Assembly: GCF_000429725.1 (NCBI RefSeq)
Contig: NZ_AUCK01000017.1
Location: 1-64,000 of the forward strand
DNA length: 64,000 nt
Reading direction: 5' to 3'
DNA from: Alkalicoccus chagannorensis DSM 18086
Lineage (GTDB): Bacteria > Bacillota > Bacilli > Bacillales > Salisediminibacteriaceae
Shown: one piece after another, positions 18,429 to 26,645 of the stretch
Layout of the letters: every line of letters starts with the position of its first letter
How positions within the stretch are numbered: the first letter of the stretch is position 1
Program-made: the position numbers and the translations under genes
The notes under the pieces: model-generated
What the model saw: only the letters and a program-made list of their open reading frames with translations
What the model was told of the DNA's origin: nothing
The model's database searches: none

Positions 18429-18453
18429 GGGAATTCCCACGTCTGTTGATTAC
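18429..18453 (+). repeat. Left arm of a 25-26 bp inverted repeat pair
   Basis: GGAATTCCCACGTCTGTTG and the six bases after it recur in reverse at 19413-19438 with one extra C. The pair encloses about 960 bp of other repeats. Confidence 0.75.
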
Positions 18454-18716
18454 CAATATCCTCCAAATGATATCTGTTGTTTTTTCTATAGAAACAACAG
18501 AAAGAGCTTCTTATTTGGAATACGGAGAGACGCTCTGCTTCCGCCGGACGCTTTCCGGAGGGGACTCGCTCCGCTGGCCTGGCTCCGGCAGTCGGATCTT
18601 CGAATCGTCCTGATCGTCCCGGAGTCGCCGGCTGCGCGCCGCTCTTATTTAATAAGCTACCTTGAAAATAGAACATAGGAGTTTCATCTATCATGGTGCA
18701 GCGAGGCTGCATGAGT

Positions 18717-19062
18717 GTCTCTGTTATCGTTTGTTGTTGATAATGACAGAAAACGCCGCTGCAACTCGGCAGGCTTGCCGTAGAGGAAATTTCCAGCTTC
18801 CTCGGTCTTACGCCCTGCGGGATCTTCCGATCTCCTTCTTCCACAGGCGTCCGCCGGTCTTCGCTGCGTCCTTCTGAAAGAAACTTTTATTAAACGGAGC
18901 AAGCCCAGGCTATTTTTCGAGACGCCTGCGGATAAAGAAAGCGTGAAGATCCTCCCGGACGTAAGGGAGGGAGGGAGAGCGGAAGGATTTCTCCGCCGCA
19001 AGCGAAGAAAAAAGAGCCGCAGGCGTACTTTTGTTATAACAACACTAGGCTTTAACAAAGCC
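18717..19062 (-). mobile_element. Family B MITE-like element, copy B1
   Basis: A 346-bp element, the reverse complement of the family B copy at 35202-35826 without its insertion. The right end (GTTATAACAACACTAGGC then TTTAACAAAGCC) is intact. The left end is mutated (GTCTCTGTTATCG instead of GGCTTTGTTATCG). No matching target duplication directly flanks it, which points to an older copy. Confidence 0.75.
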
Positions 19063-19095
19063 ATTTAATAAAAGGCTGCAATGCTTTTTCTCTAA

Positions 19096-19180
19096 ACAAA
19101 AGCGCAAAGCGCCTTTTTGGTCGGAATGGCGTGCAGCGCACGATGCAGCTGTCTCCTTGTATGAAAACTTATGCTTTCCT
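19096..19180 (+). repeat. Family C repeat, shortened copy C2
   Basis: Begins ACAAAAGCGCAAAGCGCC, continues GGTCGGAATGGCGTGCAGCG and ends TGTATGAAAACTTATGCTTTC. It lacks the central GAAGAA...TTCTTC part found in full copies. Confidence 0.7.
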
Positions 19181-19282
19181 ATAATCTGGGAAAAACGAGC
19201 CTTTCGTTGAAAGAAAGGAGGATGCTGCATCCTTTCCTCCTTGTCATCGAAAAATGTCGCAGTGGCAAGGTGATCTTTCAAG

Positions 19283-19370
19283 ACGCCTGTGGAAAAAGAA
19301 AGCTGGAAGATCTCCCCGGCGTTCTTCGGGGGAAGCTGAAATCTTTCTCCAAGGCAAGCGAAGAAAGAAA
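19283..19370 (-). repeat. Partial, diverged family B-like fragment
   Basis: GACGCCTGTGGAAAAAGAAAG...GGCAAGCGAAGAAAGAAA parallels the part of copy B1 reading GACGCCTGCGGATAAAGAAAG...GCAAGCGAAGAAAAAAGAG. No ends are visible. Confidence 0.5.
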
Positions 19371-19412
19371 TACCTCAGCCGCTGCACCCAATACATATAT
19401 TCTTAATAAATG

Positions 19413-19438
19413 GGTAATCAACAGACGTGGGGAATTCC
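19413..19438 (-). repeat. Right arm of the inverted repeat pair
   Basis: Reverse complement of 18429-18453 apart from one extra base. Together they look like the ends of an old element now filled with other repeats. Confidence 0.75.
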
Positions 19439-19451
19439 ATAAGCAGAAGAA

Positions 19452-19487
19452 TAAAAGGACGTCAGCGGCATGATGCCGCTGACGTCC
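19452..19487 (-). terminator. Terminator after arginase
   Basis: Minus-strand perfect stem GGACGTCAGCGGCA/TGCCGCTGACGTCC followed by TTTTATT. Confidence 0.85.
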
Positions 19488-19537
19488 TCTGCCCCGGGAT
19501 CGTTTCGCTTTTCTCCCGCAGCAAATCTTGCCGTTTT

Positions 19538-20434
19538 TTAAAGCAGCTTTTCTCCAAACAACGATCCGATCAGTGCCACAGCTGCTTCCGCCGTCTGGTT
19601 TTTCACATCAAGAATCGGATTAACCTCTACGAATTCTGCAGAAGTAATGATACCTTTTTCTGCGAGCATTTCCATGGCGAGATGCGTCTCACGATAGGAA
19701 GGCCCGCCAATCACCGGCGTACCTACCCCCGGGGCATCATGAGGATCGAGCGCATCGAGGTCAAGACTCAAGTGGACCCCGTCTGTTCCCTGCGAAACGT
19801 GCGCCGCCGCTTCCTCCATCACTTTCGTCATCCCGAGCCGGTCAATTTCATGCATCGTGTACACGTTGATCCCGCGGGCTTTGATCAGCTCACGTTCTCC
19901 TTTGTCCAGAGACCTCGCTCCGATAACGACCGTATGTTCCGGCTTCACTTTCGGTGAAAAACCGCCGATATCCGTGAGCGCCTTATGACCGAGACCCATC
20001 GATGCTGAAAGCGGCATGCCGTGGATATTGCCCGAGGGAGACGTTTCTCCTGTATTGAGGTCACCATGGGCGTCGTACCAGATCACACCGAGATTTCTGC
20101 TGCGGGCTGCACCCGCCAGTGTGCCGATAGCAATACTGTGATCGCCTCCCAGGACAAGCGGGAAGTACCCTTCCTCAGCGGCCTTCTTTACAGCGGTCTG
20201 CAGATCCTCGCTGGCCTGCACGACCACATCAAGATCCTTTAAATTATCTTCATTCTTTACGTCGTACCGTTCCGGTCGCCCGATATGTATATCCCCACGG
20301 TCATCCACCTCATATCCGAGTGCCTCCAGCCGCTCTGTCACACCTGCATAACGAATGACGCTCGGTCCCATATCCACTCCCCGGCGCATCTGGCCGAGAT
20401 CCATCGGTACACCAATCAATGCAATCTTCTTCAT
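19538..20434 (-). CDS. rocF: Arginase
   Basis: About 298 residues, equal to B. subtilis RocF in length. Manganese-binding motifs are GGDHSIAIG, WYDAHGDLNTGETSPSGN and SLDLDALDPHDAPGVGTP. It hydrolyses arginine to ornithine and urea. I use the ATG at 20434 (MKKIALIG), spaced properly from GAGGG; the upstream in-frame ATG overlaps that site. It neighbours proline dehydrogenase and a RocR-like activator, suggesting an arginine/proline catabolic cluster, although I found no clear -24/-12 promoter directly before it. Confidence 0.95.
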   Translation of the reverse strand: MKKIALIGVPMDLGQMRRGVDMGPSVIRYAGVTERLEALGYEVDDRGDIHIGRPERYDVKNEDNLKDLDVVVQASEDLQTAVKKAAEEGYFPLVLGGDHSIAIGTLAGAARSRNLGVIWYDAHGDLNTGETSPSGNIHGMPLSASMGLGHKALTDIGGFSPKVKPEHTVVIGARSLDKGERELIKARGINVYTMHEIDRLGMTKVMEEAAAHVSQGTDGVHLSLDLDALDPHDAPGVGTPVIGGPSYRETHLAMEMLAEKGIITSAEFVEVNPILDVKNQTAEAAVALIGSLFGEKLL

Positions 20435-20614
20435 CAGCTTTCCCTCCATTTCTTATGTAACGCAAGGGGGAGATGACTCCCTCTCATATTCGTCCGCAGG
20501 CGCTGGGCTTGCGCAAGGCTTGTCTGCATCCTCCCGACCACACAAAGAAGGTTGGCACTCTGCGGGATGATTGTTGATCACTGCGGTCTGTTCACTAAGC
20601 TTATCCTTCGTAGA
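20435..20614. other. Upstream region of arginase
   Basis: About 180 bases that should contain the rocF promoter. I find no convincing sigma-A or sigma-54 boxes. The following bases to 20760 are a family C repeat. Confidence 0.3.
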
Positions 20615-20760
20615 ACCAAAGCGCGGAGCGACTTTTGATCGGAACGGCGTGCGGCGTCGCTGCATGCTTTTCAAGGGAAGAAAGGGGTTTGCTTTCTTCC
20701 CGCGCAGCGTACGAAGTCGGCGTCACCCTGTATGAAAACTTATACATTCTTACACCTTCA
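20615..20760 (+). repeat. Family C repeat, full copy C3
   Basis: Contains all family C blocks: CCAAAGCGCGGAGCG, TTTTGATCGGAACGGCGTGC, a GAAGAAAG...CTTTCTTC stem, GCGCAGCGTACGAAG and TGTATGAAAACTTATACATT. It lies downstream of proline dehydrogenase, about 75 bases from its terminator. Confidence 0.8.
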
Positions 20761-20831
20761 AAAAAGAGCTTCGGCCAACCGGTGGCATTCTTTGTCGCTT
20801 ACGTCCGTCCTGACGACCGACGTCCAGGCGC

Positions 20832-20872
20832 AGAAAAACCGCCAAAAGCCGTTCACTTCCGGCGGTTTTGCC
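20832..20872. terminator. Terminator after proline dehydrogenase
   Basis: Stem AAAACCGCC...GGCGGTTTT with short A and T runs outside it; it can work on either strand. Confidence 0.75.
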
Positions 20873-20923
20873 TCTATTCGGATATTACCACGGAAGAACA
20901 GGGGATTCCTGCCTGTTCTTCAC

Positions 20924-21829
20924 CTATTTTGACAGAAGGCCTCTCACCGCAAAAGTAATGTTCTGAGGACGTTCTGCTAGCCGGCGCATGAAGTAGCCGT
21001 ACCAGTCCTTGCCGAAAGGAATGTACACCCGCATTTTGTATCCTTCTGAAGCAATCTCTTCCTGCAGTTCATTGCGGAAGCCATACAGCATCTGAAATTC
21101 AAATCGGTCTTTTTCAATTCCGTGTTCTTCAGCGAAGGCTTTAATTTCAGCAATGATATGGTGGTCATGTGTTGCCACTGCTGCGTAGGAACCATTGAGC
21201 ATGTGCTGCTTGATAATGGCGAGATAATTTTTATAGACCTCGTCATTGTCCTGGTACGCCACTTCCGGAGGTTCATTGTAAGCACCCTTGATCAAGCGGA
21301 TGTTTGTCCCTTTCAACGCTTCGACATCCTGCTCCGCGCGGTACAAATACCCTTGAATCGCCGTTCCGACATTATCGTATTCTTTCCGCAGCTCCTGCAG
21401 GACACTCAGTGTCGGCTCCAGATGAGAAGAGTCTTCCATGTCGATCCGGACGAAGTTGTTGTGCTTTTTTGCTTTGTCGAGAATCGCCCGCATATTCTGC
21501 ATGCAGATGCTTCTGTCAATATCGAGTCCGAGCTGAGTCAGTTTTAATGATAGATTGCAGTCTACGCCGAACGAGGCCATCGCATCCAAAGTCCGGATGC
21601 AATAATCTGCCGCATCATCGGCTTCAGCTTTGTTGTATACAAATTCGCCGAGGTGATCCACCGTCGCGCTCAATCCTTTTTCGTTGAGCATCCGCGCTGT
21701 CTCCATCGCCTCTTCAATCGTTTCACCAGCAATCACAGATTTGGCACCGAACTTCGGCCCCCATTTTGTTGCTTTATTCTTTATGAACGCATTTTGAGAC
21801 AAAAAGAGAAAAAAGTTTCGAGTAATCAT
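20924..21829 (-). CDS. Proline dehydrogenase
   Basis: A 301-residue monofunctional Bacillus-type proline dehydrogenase (PutB/FadM size). Conserved parts include FVRIDMEDSSH, RLIKGAYNEPPEVAY, VATHDHHII, FQMLYGFRNELQ and RVYIPFGKDWYGYFMRRLAERP. It oxidises proline to pyrroline-5-carboxylate with FAD. The start at 21829 follows AAGGAGTGG; the open frame upstream of it is non-coding leader. A sigma-54 promoter precedes it, so it should need the divergent activator. Confidence 0.94.
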   Translation of the reverse strand: MITRNFFLFLSQNAFIKNKATKWGPKFGAKSVIAGETIEEAMETARMLNEKGLSATVDHLGEFVYNKAEADDAADYCIRTLDAMASFGVDCNLSLKLTQLGLDIDRSICMQNMRAILDKAKKHNNFVRIDMEDSSHLEPTLSVLQELRKEYDNVGTAIQGYLYRAEQDVEALKGTNIRLIKGAYNEPPEVAYQDNDEVYKNYLAIIKQHMLNGSYAAVATHDHHIIAEIKAFAEEHGIEKDRFEFQMLYGFRNELQEEIASEGYKMRVYIPFGKDWYGYFMRRLAERPQNITFAVRGLLSK

Positions 21830-21928
21830 TGTTATGCCACTCCTTTCTATTGGTAGAAGACAGCCGGGATCGTATATAATGAGTGTTCCCTCTTTTGTTC
21901 TGAGCAAACCGACTGGTACTGTTATACA

Positions 21929-21946
21929 ATGCAATATCCATGCCAA
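21929..21946 (-). promoter_or_regulatory. Sigma-54 (-24/-12) promoter of proline dehydrogenase
   Basis: Minus strand TTGGCAT, five bases, TTGCAT: the -24 GG and -12 GC dinucleotides are at the required spacing. It is about 100 bases before the start codon and faces the sigma-54 activator gene. Confidence 0.85.
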
Positions 21947-21987
21947 AGTTAAAACCTTCTATTGTAAGGGCTTACACGAAACGAACC

Positions 21988-22002
21988 GCAAAATGATTTT
22001 GC
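21988..22002. promoter_or_regulatory. Palindromic upstream activator site
   Basis: GCAAAATGATTTTGC is a perfect 7-1-7 palindrome about 45 bases upstream of the -24 element. It is the natural candidate for the binding site of the adjacent RocR-like activator, and similar in form to TGCAA...TTGCA-type RocR sites. Confidence 0.7.
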
Positions 22003-22061
22003 ACTGACAAAAAATCAACCCGCTTAAGCCAATTTATTTGTCATTCTGAAGGAGCGTCGTT

Positions 22062-23408
22062 ATGACTGCACACATTCTCACTGAACCGGTCCGGCGACTG
22101 CTTGACAGCCTCGATACCGGCATTCACATCCTTGACCATACCGGCCACTCGTCTTTTTACAATCAAAAAATGGCTGCTATCGAAGGATTACATCCGGAAG
22201 ACGTCACCGGCAGATATATTATGGACATTTTCAACTTTTCTTCTGAGGCGGACAGCCGGCTGCTGCAGGCACTCCATCACGGCAGGAGCACCAAAGCGGC
22301 ACAGCAGACGTACTTTACTTATCAGGGAAAAGCCATCACAACTGTCAATGATACATTCCCACTGTATGAGCATGGATGTATTATTGGTGCTGCCGAAACA
22401 GCAAGAGACGTGACCGCACTCAAACAGGCTTCCAGCAGGAGGAGGCAGCGCCCTTTTACATTTCAGGATGTAATCGGAACCAGCCCGGGGATCACCCGCG
22501 CAGTGGAGACAGCCCAAAAAGCGGCCGCCACCTCTTCTACTGTGTTGATAGACGGCGAAACCGGGACCGGCAAAGAAGTGTTTGCGCAGAGTATTCATTA
22601 TGGAAGCAGAAGAGCACCGCATCCGTTTATCAGCCAGAACTGTTCCGCCCTGCCGGAGCAGCTTGTAGAAAGTTTGTTTTTCGGCACAAGACGCGGAGCT
22701 TTTACCGAAGCACAGGATCATCCCGGCTTGTTTGAACAGGCTGAAGGAGGAACCTTGTTTCTCGATGAGATTCATACGCTGCCATTCCACCTGCAGGCGA
22801 AGCTGCTTCGTGTGCTTCAGGAAAAGACGATCAAACGACTCGGGGATACGAAAGAAAAACCGGTCGATGTCCGCATCATCGCTGCGATGAACCTGGATCC
22901 TCAGGAAGCGCTCGAACAGAGGCAGCTTCGCTCGGACCTCTATTACCGGCTGCGGGTCGTGTCTCTTTCGATCCCCCCGCTCCGCGAAAGAAAAGAGGAT
23001 ATCCCTGCCTTTACATCCGCGTTTATCGAGAAATACAATGATGCTTTTCAAATGCAGGTCCCTGGTATCACAGGAGGCGCCGAAGAACTCCTGTACGCTG
23101 GTACTTTCCCCGGGAATGTCCGGGAACTCGAACACATGATTGAAGGCGCCATGAACATCAATAACGGCCGGGAGCCGATCGAGGAAGCGCACCTCCCCGT
23201 TCCAGGAAGAAGGTACAGCAGCACAGCGCCCCCAGCCGCTCCCATCATGGAGCAGCCGCTGACTGTTTTTCTGGAAGATCAGGAGCAGCAATACGTGGCA
23301 CAGGCGTTGGAAAGGCATAGCGGCAATATCACGCATACCGCAGAAGCACTGGGATTGAGCCGGCAGAGCCTGCAGTACCGGATGAAAAAACACGGCCTCT
23401 CGGGATAG
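22062..23408 (+). CDS. RocR-like sigma-54-dependent activator with PAS domain
   Basis: 448 residues: a PAS sensor domain about 10-115, an AAA+ domain about 145-370 (Walker A GETGTGKE, Walker B GGTLFLDEI, DLYYRLRV sensor region), and a C-terminal Fis-type helix-turn-helix (NITHTAEALGLSRQSLQYRM). The family opens sigma-54 promoters by ATP hydrolysis. The sigma-54 contact loop reads GAFTEA instead of GAFTGA. It is divergent from proline dehydrogenase, whose -24/-12 promoter is the likely target, with a catabolite such as ornithine or proline as possible ligand. Confidence 0.92.
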   Translation: MTAHILTEPVRRLLDSLDTGIHILDHTGHSSFYNQKMAAIEGLHPEDVTGRYIMDIFNFSSEADSRLLQALHHGRSTKAAQQTYFTYQGKAITTVNDTFPLYEHGCIIGAAETARDVTALKQASSRRRQRPFTFQDVIGTSPGITRAVETAQKAAATSSTVLIDGETGTGKEVFAQSIHYGSRRAPHPFISQNCSALPEQLVESLFFGTRRGAFTEAQDHPGLFEQAEGGTLFLDEIHTLPFHLQAKLLRVLQEKTIKRLGDTKEKPVDVRIIAAMNLDPQEALEQRQLRSDLYYRLRVVSLSIPPLRERKEDIPAFTSAFIEKYNDAFQMQVPGITGGAEELLYAGTFPGNVRELEHMIEGAMNINNGREPIEEAHLPVPGRRYSSTAPPAAPIMEQPLTVFLEDQEQQYVAQALERHSGNITHTAEALGLSRQSLQYRMKKHGLSG

Positions 23409-23535
23409 ACGACAACCGAAACCGGCGGCGCAGGAGCCTCTTCGGCAGATGCATCAACCTTTACAGCAGAAGAGGGCCGGAACAAACGAAGTTCAAAGAC
23501 CCCAAGCGCAGAATAAACCACTTTTCTGCACAGAT

Positions 23536-23576
23536 AAAAAGCCGGCAACCATCATCATGATTGCCGGCTCCTTTTA
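23536..23576. terminator. Bidirectional terminator, activator / anti-sigma-X
   Basis: Stem AGCCGGCAA...TTGCCGGCT with A residues before and TTTT after, overlapping the anti-sigma stop codon. Confidence 0.85.
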
Positions 23577-24875
23577 TTCTCCCTCGTGAACAGGGGCCTG
23601 GATAATCTCTTCGTTCGTATCATCGACAAGCTCAATGGTGTGAAGATCAAAACCGCCTGCGGTCAGTTGAATCGCTCTTGTAAGCTGTTCAATGTCTTCC
23701 TGAGGCGCATCTTCTGCTGTGAACTGCACGACACCAGTTCCGTTTTCCGTGAAGACCTCTTCGACTTCAATTGATTCCGGGAGTGCGGATTCAAATCCGT
23801 TCTCCGCCTGTTCCATCTCTTCTACTGTCTCTTCAAAGCTGAGAGGGTCACCTGTGCCGTTTGTCGTTGGCTCGCCGGCTTCCCGGGCACTGACATAGGC
23901 GCCGCTGTCATCCTGGTAGTACCCTCGGTTTAAAGTGGAGATAGAAAGAGAAGATTCACCACTCTGGCCGAACGAGGCTTCTTCTTCTCCGGCCTGGAAA
24001 TGAACTTCCGTTATCCGGTGGTACGAGAATATTTCCTGCAGCACATTTTCCGTATGCGTATACTCTGTGCTCGACATCGACTCCAGCAGCGTCCCCTCCG
24101 CAAACTGCAGCACTACCTGTCCTTGTTCCGGCTCATTCACCTGGACTTCTTCAAGCTGATTGGAGAACAGTCCGTCCAATGTTGGATCACTCTCCTGAAG
24201 GGAGCGCAGAAGCACTTCTTCCAGCGACGCACCGTTTCGTTCATGCGCCGTTATAACAACCTGCTCCTCCTCATTCACTGAGGCTGTCACATAGGCAGCA
24301 TCCTCTTCGGTCACTGCGTATTCAACAGCAGCGGGCTCGTTGTTCAACGGTTCGTTCCCCCGCTGGTTGCTGTTGTTATTGTCTGCCATGTTGCGATCCG
24401 CTTCGTTCTCTCCCTCGTTGTTCGTATTGTTTAACGGAGCTTCATTCGCATATTCGACTTCGTTTTCTTCGTTCGTATCCTCTTCCGCGGAGTCATTCTC
24501 ACCCGTATTCATGTTGTTGTTTGTGCTGCTGTTGTTTTCATTCAGATCGTTTGTTTCTTCCTGCTCATTCTCTTCTTCCATGTTCACTGCTGTGCCTGCG
24601 TCATTCTGGACATCCATCTCGCTTCCCGTCTGCGTGTCACTCGTAAACAGACCGGTGTTCATCAGCGATGGTACCATCAGTAGAACAAGAAGCGCGGCAG
24701 CGGCAGTAGCTGCCATAGGGAAAAACCACTGTTTTTTCTTTTTCGGGGCCGGCTCCTGCGCCATTCCCTGTCTAACTGCCTGGAAAATCTCGTCTTTCGA
24801 CTGTTTATCTTCGATTTTCGGCATATCCGTCAATGTTTGTTCAATGTCTTCTTCGTTCCATTTTTTTCGGCTCAA
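23574..24875 (-). CDS. rsiX: Anti-sigma-X factor (RsiX-like) with long Asn-rich segment
   Basis: 433 residues: a cytoplasmic N-terminus (about 1-48, WNEEDIEQTLTDMPKIEDKQ, resembling B. subtilis RsiX), one transmembrane helix about 50-68, then an extracellular part. Residues about 85-170 are an Asn/Glu low-complexity linker, and two GerMN-like regions may follow. It should hold sigma-X at the membrane. Its ATG overlaps the sigX stop by four bases, so the two are coupled. The extracellular signal is unknown. Confidence 0.82.
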   Translation of the reverse strand: MSRKKWNEEDIEQTLTDMPKIEDKQSKDEIFQAVRQGMAQEPAPKKKKQWFFPMAATAAAALLVLLMVPSLMNTGLFTSDTQTGSEMDVQNDAGTAVNMEEENEQEETNDLNENNSSTNNNMNTGENDSAEEDTNEENEVEYANEAPLNNTNNEGENEADRNMADNNNSNQRGNEPLNNEPAAVEYAVTEEDAAYVTASVNEEEQVVITAHERNGASLEEVLLRSLQESDPTLDGLFSNQLEEVQVNEPEQGQVVLQFAEGTLLESMSSTEYTHTENVLQEIFSYHRITEVHFQAGEEEASFGQSGESSLSISTLNRGYYQDDSGAYVSAREAGEPTTNGTGDPLSFEETVEEMEQAENGFESALPESIEVEEVFTENGTGVVQFTAEDAPQEDIEQLTRAIQLTAGGFDLHTIELVDDTNEEIIQAPVHEGE

Positions 24876-25414
24876 TAGTCACCCTCCTCTCCTTCCGGCA
24901 GCGCATCTTCAAGGTGCTTACGGAGCGACTTGACTGCGCGGTGCTGGGTGGTTTTCACTTTACTCTCAGACCATCCGAGGATGTCTGCACATTCGGCTAT
25001 CGAAAGTGCCTGGATATAGCGAAGCAGGATGACCTGCTTCTGATCGGGCGTTATTTTATCCAGCATCAGGTAGATATGCTGGACCTCCTCCCGCTTCGTT
25101 ACAATTTCATCCGGAAGCGGCTGCTTGTCTTCAATTTCAAACTCGCGCTCACTCCATTCATACTCCTTCCCTTCTGATTTTCGCTTTTTTCGGGACTGCC
25201 GCCGGATCCAGTCGATCGCAACGTGTTTTGCGATGGAATACAGCCAGGTTTTCTCACTGCTTTTCCCCTCGAACGTGTCAAGCGAGTGAAGCACCTTAAT
25301 GTAAACTTCCTGGACAAGTTCTTCAGCGGTCTCACGCTGGCGGACAAGATAAAAAATATATTGAAACAACTGCTGGTGGTAAGCAGAGTACAAACGTTCG
25401 AATTCCTCTTTCAC
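24872..25414 (-). CDS. sigX: ECF sigma factor SigX
   Basis: A 180-residue ECF sigma factor closely matching B. subtilis SigX: region 2 LVQEVYIKVLHSLDTFEGKS and KTWLYSIAKHVAIDWIR, region 4 SIAECADILGWSESKVKTTQ. SigX controls cell-envelope charge and lipid genes in B. subtilis. The start is GTG at 25414, six bases after GGGAGGT; an in-frame ATG seven codons upstream would include that site. A sigma-X-type promoter lies just before. Confidence 0.93.
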   Translation of the reverse strand: MKEEFERLYSAYHQQLFQYIFYLVRQRETAEELVQEVYIKVLHSLDTFEGKSSEKTWLYSIAKHVAIDWIRRQSRKKRKSEGKEYEWSEREFEIEDKQPLPDEIVTKREEVQHIYLMLDKITPDQKQVILLRYIQALSIAECADILGWSESKVKTTQHRAVKSLRKHLEDALPEGEEGDY

Positions 25415-25442
25415 GGAATGACCTCCCTGCTTCATCTATTTT

Positions 25443-25469
25443 GTCGATTTTTCGTTTATGAACGTTACA
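25443..25469 (-). promoter_or_regulatory. Sigma-X autoregulatory promoter
   Basis: Minus strand TGTAAC (25469-25464), 17 bases, CGAC (25446-25443), about 30 bases before the sigX start. This fits the ECF -35 AAC and -10 CGAC pattern known for SigX. Confidence 0.75.
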
Positions 25470-25875
25470 TTGTTGTCAGGTCGATTTTCTTTTCTCATTG
25501 TATCAGAACTCGTTTCTGCAGACACGGTGATTTTGATGCAGTCGTTCCGATTTCCACCCACGTCACTGTTCGCCTGCCTCCTGGATTTTTGTCCGTTTTC
25601 AACCTTACAACGGGCAGGCCGCCCGCACTTAAAAATGCCGTCAGCATAGCTGACGGCATTTTTAAGTGCCCGTCTGTTTGAAATGGCATCGAAATCTGCA
25701 GGGTGCTTCCTTCTTCTCTTTTTCCCGCCCCGAGCCCGGAAGGACGCTTTTCCATCAGCGACATCCCGGCTGGATCGTCAGGCTGCACCGGATCCTCAGA
25801 GAAACGTCTGCCCCTTATGAAAGAATAGAGTAGGAGAGCAGTCATTAGCCGGTGCATCGGTCGACTGCTGCCTTG
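25470..25875. other. Gene-free stretch between sigX and gbsR-like gene
   Basis: About 400 bases without a credible gene. The one clear element is the terminator at 25624-25670; the rest shows nothing I can name. Confidence 0.5.
25624..25670. terminator. Strong bidirectional terminator downstream of gbsR-like gene
   Basis: Near-perfect stem GCACTTAAAAATGCCGTCAG with its full complement, ATAG loop, T runs on both sides. Confidence 0.8.
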
Positions 25876-26439
25876 TCAGGATTCGGACGGCGCCTCCCTG
25901 CGTGGGATAATATCAAAGATAGCCTCCGATTCAAAAAGGTCGATTACTTCCTGCATCCATTCATAGTAAGCTTCTGCATCTTCCAGCCGCTGTATGTCGA
26001 AAGCAGCTTTCTCACGCACGCGTGCCGATGCTGCCTGCTGCATTAAATGCTGCAGATCTTCCTTGGAGGCTCTCAGTGCCTTCAGATTTTCACTGGAGGA
26101 CTGGCTCCAACGCTTAATAAAAACATTCGTGAACGATTTGTACCAGTTGGGATCCGTTTGATATAAATCTTTCCGCACCCCTTTTCTCCACGTTTTTTTG
26201 ATCATATCCGCCTCCGAGAGGGCACGCACCCCAGTGCTCATGCTCGTTTTGCTCATGCAGAGATCTTCACTCATTTCATCCAGCGTCAGCGGTCTCTCCG
26301 AAAAAAAGATACTGCCGTATAGCCTTCCGGCTGAGTTTGTTATATCATATAGATGTATATTCTGCGCGACTGCGTTTACAAAGCGTTCTTCCGCCTGAAC
26401 CAGGCGGTCCCACTCCCGTTCCTCCGGCGTCTTCTTCAT
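25876..26439 (-). CDS. GbsR/MarR-family repressor of osmoprotectant genes
   Basis: A 187-residue GbsR-type regulator with winged helix near residues 45-100 (YGSIFFSERPLTLDEMSEDL, SKTSMSTGVRALSEADMIKK). GbsR senses choline in B. subtilis and blocks gbsAB and opuB; relatives called OpuAR control opuA. The start follows GGAGGGC (MKKTPEER). It lies divergent to opuAA and is the likely regulator of that operon. Confidence 0.88.
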   Translation of the reverse strand: MKKTPEEREWDRLVQAEERFVNAVAQNIHLYDITNSAGRLYGSIFFSERPLTLDEMSEDLCMSKTSMSTGVRALSEADMIKKTWRKGVRKDLYQTDPNWYKSFTNVFIKRWSQSSSENLKALRASKEDLQHLMQQAASARVREKAAFDIQRLEDAEAYYEWMQEVIDLFESEAIFDIIPRREAPSES

Positions 26440-26560
26440 GAGATGCCCTCCTTCACATAAATCCTTCATTATCGTAGCAGAGGCTTCATGGAAACCAAAC
26501 CTTCATATCCTGCAGGAAATCGACGCTATTCGACGTATCCGCACGCAAAAAGAATGTTAT

Positions 26561-26586
26561 GTTTGTACAGTTTTTTCTGTATAAAC
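26561..26586. promoter_or_regulatory. Inverted repeat, candidate operator of the GbsR-like protein
   Basis: GTTTGTACAG, six T residues, CTGTATAAAC: ten-base arms matching at nine positions, between the divergent repressor and opuAA genes. Confidence 0.55.
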
Positions 26587-26616
26587 TTTTTGCGGCGAGA
26601 GAACCTGAGACGCCGT

Positions 26617-26645
26617 TTGAATTCCCCTCTTCAAAGCAGTATAGT
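26617..26645 (+). promoter_or_regulatory. Sigma-A promoter of opuA
   Basis: TTGAAT (26617-26622), 17 bases, TATAGT (26640-26645), about 80 bases before the start of opuAA. Confidence 0.7.

Larger units (their letters stand above)
18148..19456. other. 1.3-kb gene-free repeat island
   Basis: Between the iron ATPase and arginase there is no credible gene. The stretch holds a hairpin at 18473-18501 (TCTGTTGTTT/AAACAACAGA), a full inverted family B element (18717-19062), a shortened family C copy (19096-19180), a partial B-like piece (about 19283-19370) and an outer inverted-repeat pair (18429-18453 and 19413-19438). Open frames here have no ribosome binding sites and run through repeat sequence. 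Confidence 0.7.

Noticed and set aside
20635-20958. Frames beginning MIGTACG or containing SSRAAHEA / KRRLALLF in several intergenic regions
   Set aside because: All are translations of the family C repeat, recur at several loci with shifting frames, and lack start signals.
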